A DNA stretch of 64,000 nt from Arcticibacter svalbardensis MN12-7. GTDB lineage: Bacteria; Bacteroidota; Bacteroidia; Sphingobacteriales; Sphingobacteriaceae. The notes beneath the pieces were generated by a model. That model saw only the letters and a list, made by a program, of their open reading frames with translations, was not told the DNA's origin and ran no database searches. Shown here one piece after another: positions 52,754 through 60,761 of this stretch. The translations under genes and the position numbers were made by a program. The stretch lies in the NCBI RefSeq assembly GCF_000403135.1, contig NZ_AQPN01000008.1, forward strand, positions 16,549 to 80,548, given 5' to 3'. Positions within the stretch are counted from its first letter, which is position 1. Each line of letters opens with the position of its first letter.

Positions 52754-54763
52754 AAGGAAACTTCCCCTTATTTGCAGCAGCATGCACATAATCCTGTTGA
52801 CTGGTATCCCTGGGGGGAGGAGGCTTTGTCTAAAGCTAAAAATGAAAATAAATTGATCCTGGTGAGCATTGGCTATTCCGCCTGTCACTGGTGTCATGTC
52901 ATGGAGCATGAGTCGTTTGAAGATCTTTCTGTTGCCGAAACGATGAACGCTAATTATGTTTGCATCAAAGTGGATCGGGAAGAGCGTCCGGATGTCGATC
53001 AGATTTATATGAATGCAGTGCAGTTGATGACAGGACAAGGCGGGTGGCCGCTGAATTGTATATGTCTGCCTGATCAGCGACCTGTTTATGGCGGAACGTA
53101 TTTTGGAAAAAGCGACTGGAAGAAAGTGCTTTCTCAACTTGCAGGCTTCTGGGAGCAAAAACCTGCGGAAGCAGTAGGTTATGCAGAAAGGCTGACTGAA
53201 GGGGTGAAGCAAATTGAAAAGCTAAATCTTTCATCAGAGTCTACATTTTATTCTGCCGGAGATCTGGAAGCGATCTATAAACCTTGGGAAAGATCATTTG
53301 ACACCAAAGAGGGCGGATATAACAGGGCGCCTAAGTTTCCTTTGCCCAATAACTGGCAGTTCATGCTGCGTTATGCACATGTAATGGATAGTGCTTCAGC
53401 CTGGAAAGCTACACAGTTGACATTGAAGAAAATGGCTTATGGTGGGATCTATGATCATATTGGTGGAGGGTTTGCACGGTATTCGGTAGATGGGCAATGG
53501 CATGTGCCTCATTTTGAGAAAATGTTGTATGATAATGCTCAGCTGGTTAGTTTATATGCAGAAGCTTATCAATATTCCCCTGATTCGCTGTATAAACAAG
53601 TGGTGTATGAAACCCTGGATTGGGTAGAAAGAGAGATGTTATCTGAGGAAGGTGGCTTTTATTCTGCTCTGGATGCGGATAGCGAAGGGGTGGAGGGTAA
53701 GTTTTATACGTTCACTGCTTCGGAGCTTAGAATGATTATGGAGCCATCTGAATTTGCGGTTTTTAGTGCATTTTATGGAATTACAGAGGAGGGGAACTGG
53801 GAGGAAGAGCATACCAATATATGTAAAAGGTCTGCTGGTGTGGAGGATCTTACTGAGGAATTGAATCCCTTGCATGACTCTTTGTTGGCTTCAGCAAAGG
53901 CAAAGGTGTTTGCCTATCGCAGTAAACGTGTACGTCCGGGTCTGGATCATAAGATCCTTGCAGGTTGGAACGGGATGATGCAGAAAGGGTTTATTGACGC
54001 GTACAAGGTCTTTAAAGAGCCACGTTTTTTGGAGATAGCGGTGGTTAATGCCAACTTTATCTTAAAGAACCTGGTGAATGACAGTGGAGCCTTATTAAGG
54101 GTGTTTCGTAAAACGCCGGATAGTAAGGTTCGGTATACGGCTTTTCTGGACGATTATTCCTTTGTGATTGATGCCTTTATTAGTCTTTATGAGGTTACTT
54201 TTAATGAGGACTGGCTTCAGGAAGCTCAGAAGCTGAATCGATATGTGCTGACTAATTTTTTTGATCCAGGTACAGGTTTGTTTTTCTATACTTCTCAAAT
54301 GGATCAGGATCTTATTGCACGGAAACATGAGATTATGGATAACGTTATTCCATCCTCGAATTCGTCTATGGCTTTAAACTTATTCAAATTGGGACATCTA
54401 TTTCAGGATGAAACTTATTTGGAGCAGTCTTCAGAGATGCTGAAAGCAGTGTTCCCATCGATCAAAACATATGGATCGGGATACTCCAACTGGGGGATTC
54501 TGCTGATAAATGTCATTTTTGGGGTCTATGAAATAGCAGTTACAGGTCCTGATTATGAAAAATTGAGGCAAGAACTGGAAAATTATTTCATTCCAAATAA
54601 AATTCTTTTGGGAGGAAGCTCAGGAAAGTTACCTTTGCTGCAGGATAAATTTAGTGGGGAAAGCAAAATTTTTGTTTGTAAAAACAGAACTTGCAGATTA
54701 CCTGTTACATCCGTATCCGAAGCATTGAAACAAATTAATTTAGGGGATCTGTCTGTTGGTTAG
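52736..54763 (+). CDS. Thioredoxin-domain protein of the YyaL/SSP411 (DUF255) family
   Basis: 675 residues. The N-terminal thioredoxin-like domain has the family opening ([19 protein letters not shown]) and Cys50-His-Trp-Cys53 ([15 protein letters not shown]). A long alpha/alpha barrel follows, like those of glycan epimerases or glucosidases ([20 protein letters not shown] and [11 protein letters not shown]). The cellular function of the family is not established. There is no signal peptide, so it is cytoplasmic. Its start is duplicated 130 bp upstream. A SlyD-like gene follows after 28 nt. Confidence 0.93.
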   Translation: MANRLIKETSPYLQQHAHNPVDWYPWGEEALSKAKNENKLILVSIGYSACHWCHVMEHESFEDLSVAETMNANYVCIKVDREERPDVDQIYMNAVQLMTGQGGWPLNCICLPDQRPVYGGTYFGKSDWKKVLSQLAGFWEQKPAEAVGYAERLTEGVKQIEKLNLSSESTFYSAGDLEAIYKPWERSFDTKEGGYNRAPKFPLPNNWQFMLRYAHVMDSASAWKATQLTLKKMAYGGIYDHIGGGFARYSVDGQWHVPHFEKMLYDNAQLVSLYAEAYQYSPDSLYKQVVYETLDWVEREMLSEEGGFYSALDADSEGVEGKFYTFTASELRMIMEPSEFAVFSAFYGITEEGNWEEEHTNICKRSAGVEDLTEELNPLHDSLLASAKAKVFAYRSKRVRPGLDHKILAGWNGMMQKGFIDAYKVFKEPRFLEIAVVNANFILKNLVNDSGALLRVFRKTPDSKVRYTAFLDDYSFVIDAFISLYEVTFNEDWLQEAQKLNRYVLTNFFDPGTGLFFYTSQMDQDLIARKHEIMDNVIPSSNSSMALNLFKLGHLFQDETYLEQSSEMLKAVFPSIKTYGSGYSNWGILLINVIFGVYEIAVTGPDYEKLRQELENYFIPNKILLGGSSGKLPLLQDKFSGESKIFVCKNRTCRLPVTSVSEALKQINLGDLSVG

Positions 54764-54791
54764 AATAGCACAGTCCAAATTCAAAAAACTT

Positions 54792-55289
54792 ATGAAAATT
54801 CAATCAAATAGCGTAGTGGCGCTTACATACGATTTGTATACCACCGAAAATGGCGAAGAAGTATTTGTAGAAAAGGCAACAGAAGAGCAACCATTGGTTT
54901 TTCTTTATGGCGTTGGCATGATGCTTCCGAAGTTTGAAGAAAACTTATCAGGGTTAGGTACTGGTGATGCTTATGATTTCCATCTGGCAGCTGTTGATGC
55001 TTATGGTGAAAAAAACGAGTCATCAATTACTGAATTGCCTGCTGATATGTTCGAAGGAATGGATAAACCAGAAATAGGTTCTGTTCTTCCTTTGCAGGAT
55101 AACGAAGGAAATCAATTCCGTGCACGTGTGATTGGAGTTACTGAAACTGGGATCCAGGTTGATTTAAATCATCCAATGGCAGGACAGCATTTGCATTTCA
55201 AGGGACAGATTATCAATGTACGTGAAGCTACTGAAGAAGAGTTGTCTCATGGTCACGTTCATGGTGCTGATGGACATGAAGCGCACTAA
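54792..55289 (+). CDS. FKBP-type peptidyl-prolyl isomerase, SlyD-like
   Basis: 165 residues from ATG 54792 (MKIQSNSVVALTYDLYTT). The FKBP fold is split by an insert-in-flap chaperone domain, as in SlyD: YGVGMMLPKFEENLSGLGTG marks the FKBP part and LNHPMAGQHLHFKGQIINV closes it. The tail contains five His in its last 17 residues (SHGHVHGADGHEAH), a short version of the metal-binding tail of SlyD. It assists proline isomerisation and folding in the cytoplasm. A frame from TTG 54756 overlaps the upstream gene and is less likely. Confidence 0.92.
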   Translation: MKIQSNSVVALTYDLYTTENGEEVFVEKATEEQPLVFLYGVGMMLPKFEENLSGLGTGDAYDFHLAAVDAYGEKNESSITELPADMFEGMDKPEIGSVLPLQDNEGNQFRARVIGVTETGIQVDLNHPMAGQHLHFKGQIINVREATEEELSHGHVHGADGHEAH

Positions 55290-55314
55290 GCTTCTGTAGG
55301 TTTATTAGCTTATT

Positions 55315-55352
55315 AAAAAAGGTCATTCTGATTCGTCGGAATGGCCTTTTTT
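55315..55352 (+). terminator. Intrinsic terminator after the SlyD-like gene
   Basis: A 14-bp stem with one G-T pair (55315-55328 with 55339-55352), 10-nt loop, ending in six T. Confidence 0.85.
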
Positions 55353-55397
55353 ATTGTTCTTTTTTGGGGAATGATAACCTATTCGCCCGATCAGTAT

Positions 55398-55457
55398 GAC
55401 TGCTCAACAAAAAAGGCAACTGAACACTTGTTCGGTTGCCTTTTTTGTTGAGCAGTC
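55398..55457 (-). terminator. Very long hairpin at the 3' end of tRNA-Gln
   Basis: A 28-bp stem (55398-55425 with 55430-55457) with one G-T pair and a 4-nt loop, containing a six-T run in each strand. It acts as a terminator for tRNA-Gln. Unusually, the arm includes the last 5 nt of the mature tRNA (55453-55457), so the tRNA acceptor end can pair with the downstream RNA. Confidence 0.85.
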
Positions 55458-55524
55458 TTGCTAGGGCTCGAACCTAGATCTTCAGAACCAGAATCTGACG
55501 TGGTAGCCATTACACTACAAAACT
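55453..55524 (-). tRNA. tRNA-Gln (CUG)
   Basis: Minus-strand class I tRNA: acceptor AGTTTTG/CAAGACT with an A1-U72 pair and discriminator G73, both suited to glutamine; anticodon stem TCAGA/TCTGA with loop TTCTGGT, giving anticodon CTG; T arm CTAGG-TTCGAGC-CCTAG. CCA is not encoded (CTC follows), so it must be added after cleavage. The CUG anticodon reads only CAG, so another tRNA-Gln (UUG) must exist elsewhere. Confidence 0.9.
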
Positions 55525-55528
55525 GCGT

Positions 55529-55536
55529 CAAAAATA
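55529..55536 (-). promoter_or_regulatory. -7 box of tRNA-Gln
   Basis: TATTTTTG on the minus strand, ending 4 nt before the tRNA 5' end, the same spacing as tRNA-Ser. A TTTT lies at the -33 position with 19-nt spacing. Confidence 0.65.
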
Positions 55537-55601
55537 CAATAATATTTATCTTTTAAAAACCTAATTTCAAAAATGTTCATAAAAATAGATAATGTTGTGT
55601 A

Positions 55602-55684
55602 TTATCGGTAATAAAACCGATAAATGATAATTATCGGGTATTTTACCGATAATTTGAAAATATCGGTAAATGTCCCTATATTTA
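55602..55684 (+). promoter_or_regulatory. Operator array and promoter of satD-DUF3307
   Basis: Two palindromes with the same layout, TTATCGGT-N6-ACCGATAA at 55602-55623 and TTATCGGG-N6-ACCGATAA at 55631-55652, and a half-site ATATCGGT at 55660-55667. Left ends fall at 55602, 55631 and 55660, exactly 29 bp apart. A promoter TTTG (55653-55656), 20 nt, TATATTTA (55677-55684) overlaps the array, with the half-site between the two promoter boxes. The ATG follows at 55691. This fits a repressor that blocks polymerase, most simply the helix-turn-helix of SatD itself. Confidence 0.8.
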
Positions 55685-55690
55685 ACCCCT

Positions 55691-56320
55691 ATGGAGCCTA
55701 ATAAAGCCGTGTTAACAGCAGATATTGTGAATTCCACCTTAATGGAATCAAAGGATTTGAATGACTTGATCCTCCTGATCAGGTCGGAATTTAAAAAGGA
55801 AAGGGTGCTTTTTGATTTTTATAGGGGTGATAGCTTCCATGCTTTGGCAGGTATGGAGCAAGCGCTTAGTCTGGCATTGAAGCTTCGTGTGGTAGCCCGA
55901 CAAATGGGTACACCTGAAAATAAGAGTCCGGATATTCGGATTGCTATTGGTTTGGGAAAGGTAAATGAGCCGGTAAAAAGTATGGCTATGGGGAAAGGGG
56001 AAGCCTTTGTCCTTTCGGGGAGAGAGCTTGATCTGATTGGAAAATCGACCACCCACTTATCTATCCGCTGTAGCGAACAAAAAATTGATACCGGAATGGA
56101 GGCGGTTGCCTTGCTCGCTGATATGGTGTTGAAAGATGTTTCTCCTAAACAAGCAGAGGTATTGGCCGAGTTATTGGTGGGAGCTACACAAATGGAAGTG
56201 GCCCTCAAGCTCAGAAAGAGCCAGTCAACCGTTAATGAAATAGCAAAGGCAGCAAACTGGACAATGTTAGAGAAAGCTATTCAAATATATCGTAAACTTG
56301 TGCTTTACATCGAGGATTAA
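55691..56320 (+). CDS. SatD-family protein with C-terminal helix-turn-helix
   Basis: 209 residues. The N-terminus (AVLTADIVNST) and the later FYRGDSFHAL and IRIAIGLGKV follow the order and spacing of class III nucleotide cyclases: Asp11 and Asp47 fit the two metal-binding Asp. The Asn/Arg transition-state residues of true cyclases are not recognisable, so activity is doubtful and ligand sensing is possible. Residues about 150-195 form a sigma-70-region-4-like helix-turn-helix (QMEVALKLRKSQSTVNEIAK). ATG 55691 is chosen over 55670. DUF3307 follows after 2 nt. The operator array suggests autoregulation. SatD assignment is from family knowledge. Confidence 0.82.
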   Translation: MEPNKAVLTADIVNSTLMESKDLNDLILLIRSEFKKERVLFDFYRGDSFHALAGMEQALSLALKLRVVARQMGTPENKSPDIRIAIGLGKVNEPVKSMAMGKGEAFVLSGRELDLIGKSTTHLSIRCSEQKIDTGMEAVALLADMVLKDVSPKQAEVLAELLVGATQMEVALKLRKSQSTVNEIAKAANWTMLEKAIQIYRKLVLYIED

Positions 56321-56322
56321 TT

Positions 56323-57039
56323 ATGCTGTTACTCTGGTATTTTAAAATGATCGCTGCTCATCTGTTAACTGACTTTGCTTTTCAGCCAAAGTCTTGGGTT
56401 AATGGCCGGATTGAACATCATTATAAGTCCAGACATATCTATTTTCATGTACTCATAACTGCTATAACTGCTTGGCTGTTTGATGGTTTTGTTCATTGGG
56501 CTGTACCTGTTGTTATACTGTTTACTCACTTCGGTATTGATCTCTGGAAGTCATACCGTCCGCAAAGAATTGCCTATTTTCTCATTGATCAAGGACTTCA
56601 TTTGTTGGTAATTGGGGTACTTGGGTGGCTGCTTTATCAACCTGGACTTGAAAGTTTGCAGGTGCTATCAAATGTTTTGCATAATGAGGCATATTGGGCA
56701 GTAGTATTGGCTGTTATATTTTTAACGCACCCCTCTGGTATCCTTATAGGTATGTTAACCACAAGATGGAGAGTACAACTAGCAGATTCAGGAAATACGC
56801 TTGGGGCTGCCGGGAAATGGATAGGAATGCTGGAAAGGTTGATTATATTTATACTTGTGGTTTATGATCAATATGAAGCAATAGGCTTGCTTACTGCGGC
56901 TAAATCTATTTTAAGGTTTTCTGAAAGTAAAGATGCCCCTGAAAGAAGTGAATATGTACTGATCGGTACTTTGATCAGCATAAGTTTTGCATTGATAATT
57001 GGTTTAATAATAAAAATATACCTGCCAGTATCATCCTGA
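56323..57039 (+). CDS. DUF3307 membrane protein
   Basis: 238 residues with about six membrane helices and conserved polar residues in them: HLLTDFAFQPKSWVN at the N-terminus, a His in SRHIYFHVLITA, THFGIDLWKSYRPQ, and DQGLHLLVIGV. This is the DUF3307 pattern. The buried His and Asp residues suggest an enzyme or transporter, but no function is established. The gene starts 2 nt after satD, a pairing that I recall from other genomes, so the two products probably act together. tex follows after 33 nt. Confidence 0.87.
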   Translation: MLLLWYFKMIAAHLLTDFAFQPKSWVNGRIEHHYKSRHIYFHVLITAITAWLFDGFVHWAVPVVILFTHFGIDLWKSYRPQRIAYFLIDQGLHLLVIGVLGWLLYQPGLESLQVLSNVLHNEAYWAVVLAVIFLTHPSGILIGMLTTRWRVQLADSGNTLGAAGKWIGMLERLIIFILVVYDQYEAIGLLTAAKSILRFSESKDAPERSEYVLIGTLISISFALIIGLIIKIYLPVSS

Positions 57040-57072
57040 TACATATTGAATAGGCAGAATTGACATAAGGAT

Positions 57073-59319
57073 ATGATTTCATACATAAAGAAAATTGCGG
57101 AGGAGCTAACTATTTCGCAAAAGCAAGTGGATACGACATTGACCTTGCTTGATGAAGGGGCTACAGTACCCTTTATAGCGCGTTACAGAAAGGAAATGAC
57201 TGGAAGTCTGGATGAAGTGCAGGTTGCAGCAATCAGGGACAGGGCGGAGCAATTAAGGGAGCTGGATAAAAGAAGGCAAGCGATCCTGAAGTCTTTAACG
57301 GAGCTGAATAAACTTGATCCTGCGCTGGAAAAGAAGATCATTGAAGCCCGGACACTAGTGGAACTGGAGGATTTATATCTGCCATATCGCCCCAAGAGGA
57401 AGACCAGAGCTAGCATGGCAAGGGAAAAGGGATTGCAGCCATTAGCGGATTGGTTGCTGGAGCAACCAAATCTGGATGTTTCCAAAGAAGCTTTAAAATT
57501 TATAGATGAGGAGAAAGGGGTGCCTTCAGAAATAGAAGCGCTGGCCGGGGCAAGAGATATTATTGCCGAACATATCAATGAACATGCAGATGCAAGGGCA
57601 CGGATCAGGCGTCTTTTTTTAGAAAAAGGTGAGTTTATTTCTAAAGTTATTGAAGGTAAAGAAGAAGCCGGCAGTAAGTACAAGGATTATTTTGACTGGA
57701 AAGAAACGGTTAAGGCTGCACCCTCACATCGGATCCTGGCTATGCGAAGGGGAGAAAAGGAATTATTTCTAACCCTGAATGTGCTGCCTCCGGAGGAGGA
57801 TGCCTTAGCTTCATTGGAACGCTTGTTCCTGAAAAATAGATCAATGGCTGCCGATCAGGTTAAGCTTGCCCTGGCGGATAGCTATAAACGTTTATTGAAA
57901 CCTTCTATGGAAACGGAGATCAGACTCTTTACCAAAAAACAGGCTGATGAAGAAGCTATTAAAGTGTTCGCTGAAAATGCGAAACAGCTGTTAATGTCTG
58001 CTCCTTTGGGACAAAAGAAGATTCTGGCTATTGACCCTGGCTTTCGTACAGGGTGTAAGATAGTATGTTTAGATGAACAGGGTAAGCTGCTTTATAATAA
58101 CGCGATATATCCACATACCGGAGCTAATGGTTTCACTGAATCGAAGAAGTTAGTTGTCAAATTGATTGCAGATTATACTATTGATACCATTGCAATTGGT
58201 AATGGAACAGCCGGTAGGGAAACAGAGGAATTTATTAAGAATCTGCAAATCCCAAATGTTAGCATCATCATGGTTAATGAAAGTGGAGCTTCTATTTACT
58301 CCGCTTCTGAAGCCGCCAGAGAGGAGTTCCCGGATAAGGATATCACCGTAAGGGGTGCTGTTTCTATTGGTAGACGATTGATGGATCCTCTTGCTGAGCT
58401 GGTTAAAATAGATCCCAAATCAATTGGTGTGGGTCAGTATCAGCATGATGTGGATCAAAGTAAATTACAAAGTTCCCTGGATGATACCGTGATCAGTTGT
58501 GTGAATGCAGTTGGTGTTGAACTCAATACGGCATCGAAACAGATTTTGGCTTACATTTCTGGCTTGGGTCCTCAGATAGCTAAAAATATAGTGGAATACA
58601 GGGAGAAAAACGGGGCATTTAAAAAACGTTCGGAGCTTAAAAAGATACCGCGTTTAGGAGAAAAGGCCTATGAACAGGCAGCCGGGTTTTTAAGGATCCA
58701 TGAGGCAAAAAATCCGCTCGATAGTAGTGCTATTCATCCGGAACGATATGCTTTAGTGGAACAAATGGCCACTGATTTAAATTGCACCATTCATGATTTG
58801 ATCAAAGAGGACAAACTGCGTCAGCAGATTCGTCCCGAAAAATACATGAATGACTCAATCGGATTGCCCACCATTCAGGATATTCTGGAGCAGCTGGCTA
58901 AACCGGGAAGAGATCCAAGGCAACAGTTTGAAGCGTTCAGCTTTACTGATGGGGTTAATAATATGAATGATTTGAGGGTAGGGATGGTGCTGAGTGGGAT
59001 TGTGACTAACATTACCAGCTTTGGTGCTTTTGTTGATATTGGGGTGCATCAGGACGGATTGGTTCATTTAAGCCAGCTATCAAACCGTTTCATTAAAGAT
59101 CCGAATGAGGTAGTGAAGGTTCATGAACAAGTACAAGTTAAGGTTACGGAGGTCGACAGCGCAAGAAAAAGAATCGCTTTATCGATGAAAATGGAAGATA
59201 GCGTGAAGAAGCAGGAAAAGCGTATTCCTGAGGTTAAAAAGCAATCTGATAAGACTAGTGACAAGTCTAAGGTTGGGTTTCAGGATCAGTTAAATGCGCT
59301 AAAAAACAGGTTTTCTTAA
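57073..59319 (+). CDS. tex: Tex-family RNA-binding transcription accessory protein
   Basis: 748 residues in the Tex order: N-terminal helical domain (LLDEGATVPFIARYRKEMTG), YqgF-like domain (ILAIDPGFRTGCKIVCLDE), helix-hairpin-helix (YISGLGPQIAKNIVEYREKN), and a C-terminal S1 domain (GIVTNITSFGAFVDIGVHQD). Tex binds nucleic acids and affects transcription of some virulence and stress genes. It may be cotranscribed with satD and DUF3307; a separate promoter was not seen. Confidence 0.96.
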   Translation: MISYIKKIAEELTISQKQVDTTLTLLDEGATVPFIARYRKEMTGSLDEVQVAAIRDRAEQLRELDKRRQAILKSLTELNKLDPALEKKIIEARTLVELEDLYLPYRPKRKTRASMAREKGLQPLADWLLEQPNLDVSKEALKFIDEEKGVPSEIEALAGARDIIAEHINEHADARARIRRLFLEKGEFISKVIEGKEEAGSKYKDYFDWKETVKAAPSHRILAMRRGEKELFLTLNVLPPEEDALASLERLFLKNRSMAADQVKLALADSYKRLLKPSMETEIRLFTKKQADEEAIKVFAENAKQLLMSAPLGQKKILAIDPGFRTGCKIVCLDEQGKLLYNNAIYPHTGANGFTESKKLVVKLIADYTIDTIAIGNGTAGRETEEFIKNLQIPNVSIIMVNESGASIYSASEAAREEFPDKDITVRGAVSIGRRLMDPLAELVKIDPKSIGVGQYQHDVDQSKLQSSLDDTVISCVNAVGVELNTASKQILAYISGLGPQIAKNIVEYREKNGAFKKRSELKKIPRLGEKAYEQAAGFLRIHEAKNPLDSSAIHPERYALVEQMATDLNCTIHDLIKEDKLRQQIRPEKYMNDSIGLPTIQDILEQLAKPGRDPRQQFEAFSFTDGVNNMNDLRVGMVLSGIVTNITSFGAFVDIGVHQDGLVHLSQLSNRFIKDPNEVVKVHEQVQVKVTEVDSARKRIALSMKMEDSVKKQEKRIPEVKKQSDKTSDKSKVGFQDQLNALKNRFS

Positions 59320-59402
59320 GTGGCGGCTTCTCAATGTTAAATTAGTATGAAATATTTATTCTTTTGTGAGAACAAATCATTCCCATCAATGGTTAATAAA
59401 AC

Positions 59403-59663
59403 ATGGAAACGGATATGAATAGTATCGAAGCACAAGCAGTAAAATGCTACAATTTCTTCATTAGTCTTTTTGATAATGGAGAATTCAACGAAATTGTTGT
59501 TACAAAAGGTCTGGATGGCTACAGCATGAAAATGGATAATGACACTTATTTAGGCACTTTAACGCGGAATAGTGATCTTTCATGGAATTTAGTAAATGGT
59601 AGAATTCCTGCTTATCTGGTTAGTCAGATTACGCGTAATATGGATAGAAAGTTGAAAAATTAA
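59403..59663 (+). CDS. Small hypothetical protein
   Basis: 86 residues, no signal peptide or membrane helix, with mixed alpha/beta character (AQAVKCYNFFISLFDNGEFN, then YSMKMDNDTYLGTLTRN). I do not recognise a family. Codon use resembles its neighbours and the gap between tex and yigZ is otherwise empty, so I consider it real. It lies 83 nt after tex with no clear promoter. Confidence 0.6.
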   Translation: METDMNSIEAQAVKCYNFFISLFDNGEFNEIVVTKGLDGYSMKMDNDTYLGTLTRNSDLSWNLVNGRIPAYLVSQITRNMDRKLKN

Positions 59664-59665
59664 GC

Positions 59666-59708
59666 TTTTCCCTTATCAGCTATGGTTTTATATAACTGAT
59701 AAGGAAAA
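59666..59708. repeat. Imperfect inverted repeat after the small hypothetical gene
   Basis: Arms 59666-59679 and 59696-59708 pair over 13 bp with one bulged C and a 16-nt loop. The T run is before the stem, not after, on the plus strand, so it is not a standard terminator. Confidence 0.45.
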
Positions 59709-59864
59709 CCTTTGCCTTGCCTGTTAAACAGTATTTTGATTGGTATAAATTTTTAAAATTAAGATTTTAACTACAAATCCTATTTAAGATAAATCAGTAA
59801 TAACGAAGACATGGGTAGTCATTCTGTTTCTTTATCCATTTTTGATTATGCCTTTTAAAATCAG

Positions 59865-60479
59865 TTAACAGGAATATAAGTAAGTCATCTTTAAATTGTT
59901 GACTTTTTCCATTTTACCTAATACACTATCTAAATTACCCTTCCTTATTTCAAGTTCCATAGCACAGTCATTATCAAATTCCTGGTTTAGAATATGGATT
60001 TCAAAGTCTTTTATGATACGCATAACTGAGTTCATATCGATGTATCCAAATTCAAAACGATACACATCCATCAGGCTCTTCTCTATAATCACTGCATTGT
60101 TTAATGCTTCAACAGCCGCATTTTTATACGCATGAATTAACCCCGGGATCCCAAGCAGGGTTCCTCCGAAATAGCGCACTACTATAATTAAAACGTTTGT
60201 TACATCGAAAGAAAGAAGTGTGTTAAGAATGGGACGAGCGGCACTACCCGAAGGTTCCCCATCGTCATTTAGCTTAAATATCGACCGATCCGTTGTAAAC
60301 CTCACCGCCCAGCAGTAATGCCTGGCTTTTGGATGTAAGGAATGAATACTGGCAAGGTGGATTTTAACGTCCTCTTCAGTGCGCACAGGGAAGGCAAATC
60401 CGAGGAATTTACTTCCCTTATCGCGGACTATTCCTTCTCCCTGCTGACCTAACGTTCTATACGTATCATCAAACAACAT
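59865..60479 (-). CDS. YigZ/IMPACT-family protein
   Basis: 204 residues. The N-terminal IMPACT domain has the signature KGSKFLGFAFPV, ARHYCWAVRF, DDGEPSGSAARPIL and VVRYFGGTLLGIPGLIHAY. A small C-terminal ferredoxin-like domain follows (FEFGYIDMNSVMRIIKDFEI). Homologues are thought to act on or near the ribosome; the exact role is not known. It is a single gene, divergent from ppc. Confidence 0.93.
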   Translation of the reverse strand: MLFDDTYRTLGQQGEGIVRDKGSKFLGFAFPVRTEEDVKIHLASIHSLHPKARHYCWAVRFTTDRSIFKLNDDGEPSGSAARPILNTLLSFDVTNVLIIVVRYFGGTLLGIPGLIHAYKNAAVEALNNAVIIEKSLMDVYRFEFGYIDMNSVMRIIKDFEIHILNQEFDNDCAMELEIRKGNLDSVLGKMEKVNNLKMTYLYSC

Positions 60480-60708
60480 AGCTGCAATGATAAGGAAAAG
60501 CGGTAACGAATAGAAGAGTAAGGCTATTTCTGATCAATTATTTATTTTTATAGAAAATAATAAGCAATGAAACATTATCTTTATACAGATTGTCATAACC
60601 TACTATAAGGCAGTTTAATATAAATTTATCTTGTACATTCTATTCGCCCTTAACCCGTATTTTAGTAACAATTAATTAACTTCTCAGCTCTACAGATGAA
60701 TAAAAAAT

Positions 60709-60738
60709 TTTGCAAAGTGATCAAACCTTTTAATTTTG
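60709..60738 (+). promoter_or_regulatory. Promoter of ppc
   Basis: TTTG (60709-60712), 18 nt, then TAATTTTG (60731-60738), an exact -7 box, 23 nt before the ATG. Confidence 0.65.
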
Positions 60739-60761
60739 TTAACAAACAACTAAAGTAATTA

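Noticed and set aside
52856..53212. Antisense frames in the thioredoxin-domain gene
   Set aside because: Compositional shadows (His/Ile/Arg-rich) of a strongly conserved gene, without promoter or start context.
54756..54791. N-terminal extension of the SlyD-like protein
   Set aside because: It starts at TTG inside the preceding gene; the family begins at the ATG 54792.
55400..55460. Attachment site of an integrated element at tRNA-Gln
   Set aside because: The repeated tRNA 3' end is inverted, not direct, and there is no integrase gene nearby; a hairpin terminator explains it better.
55602..55667. Replication iterons
   Set aside because: There is no replication initiator or partition gene nearby, and the array overlaps a promoter, which fits an operator better.
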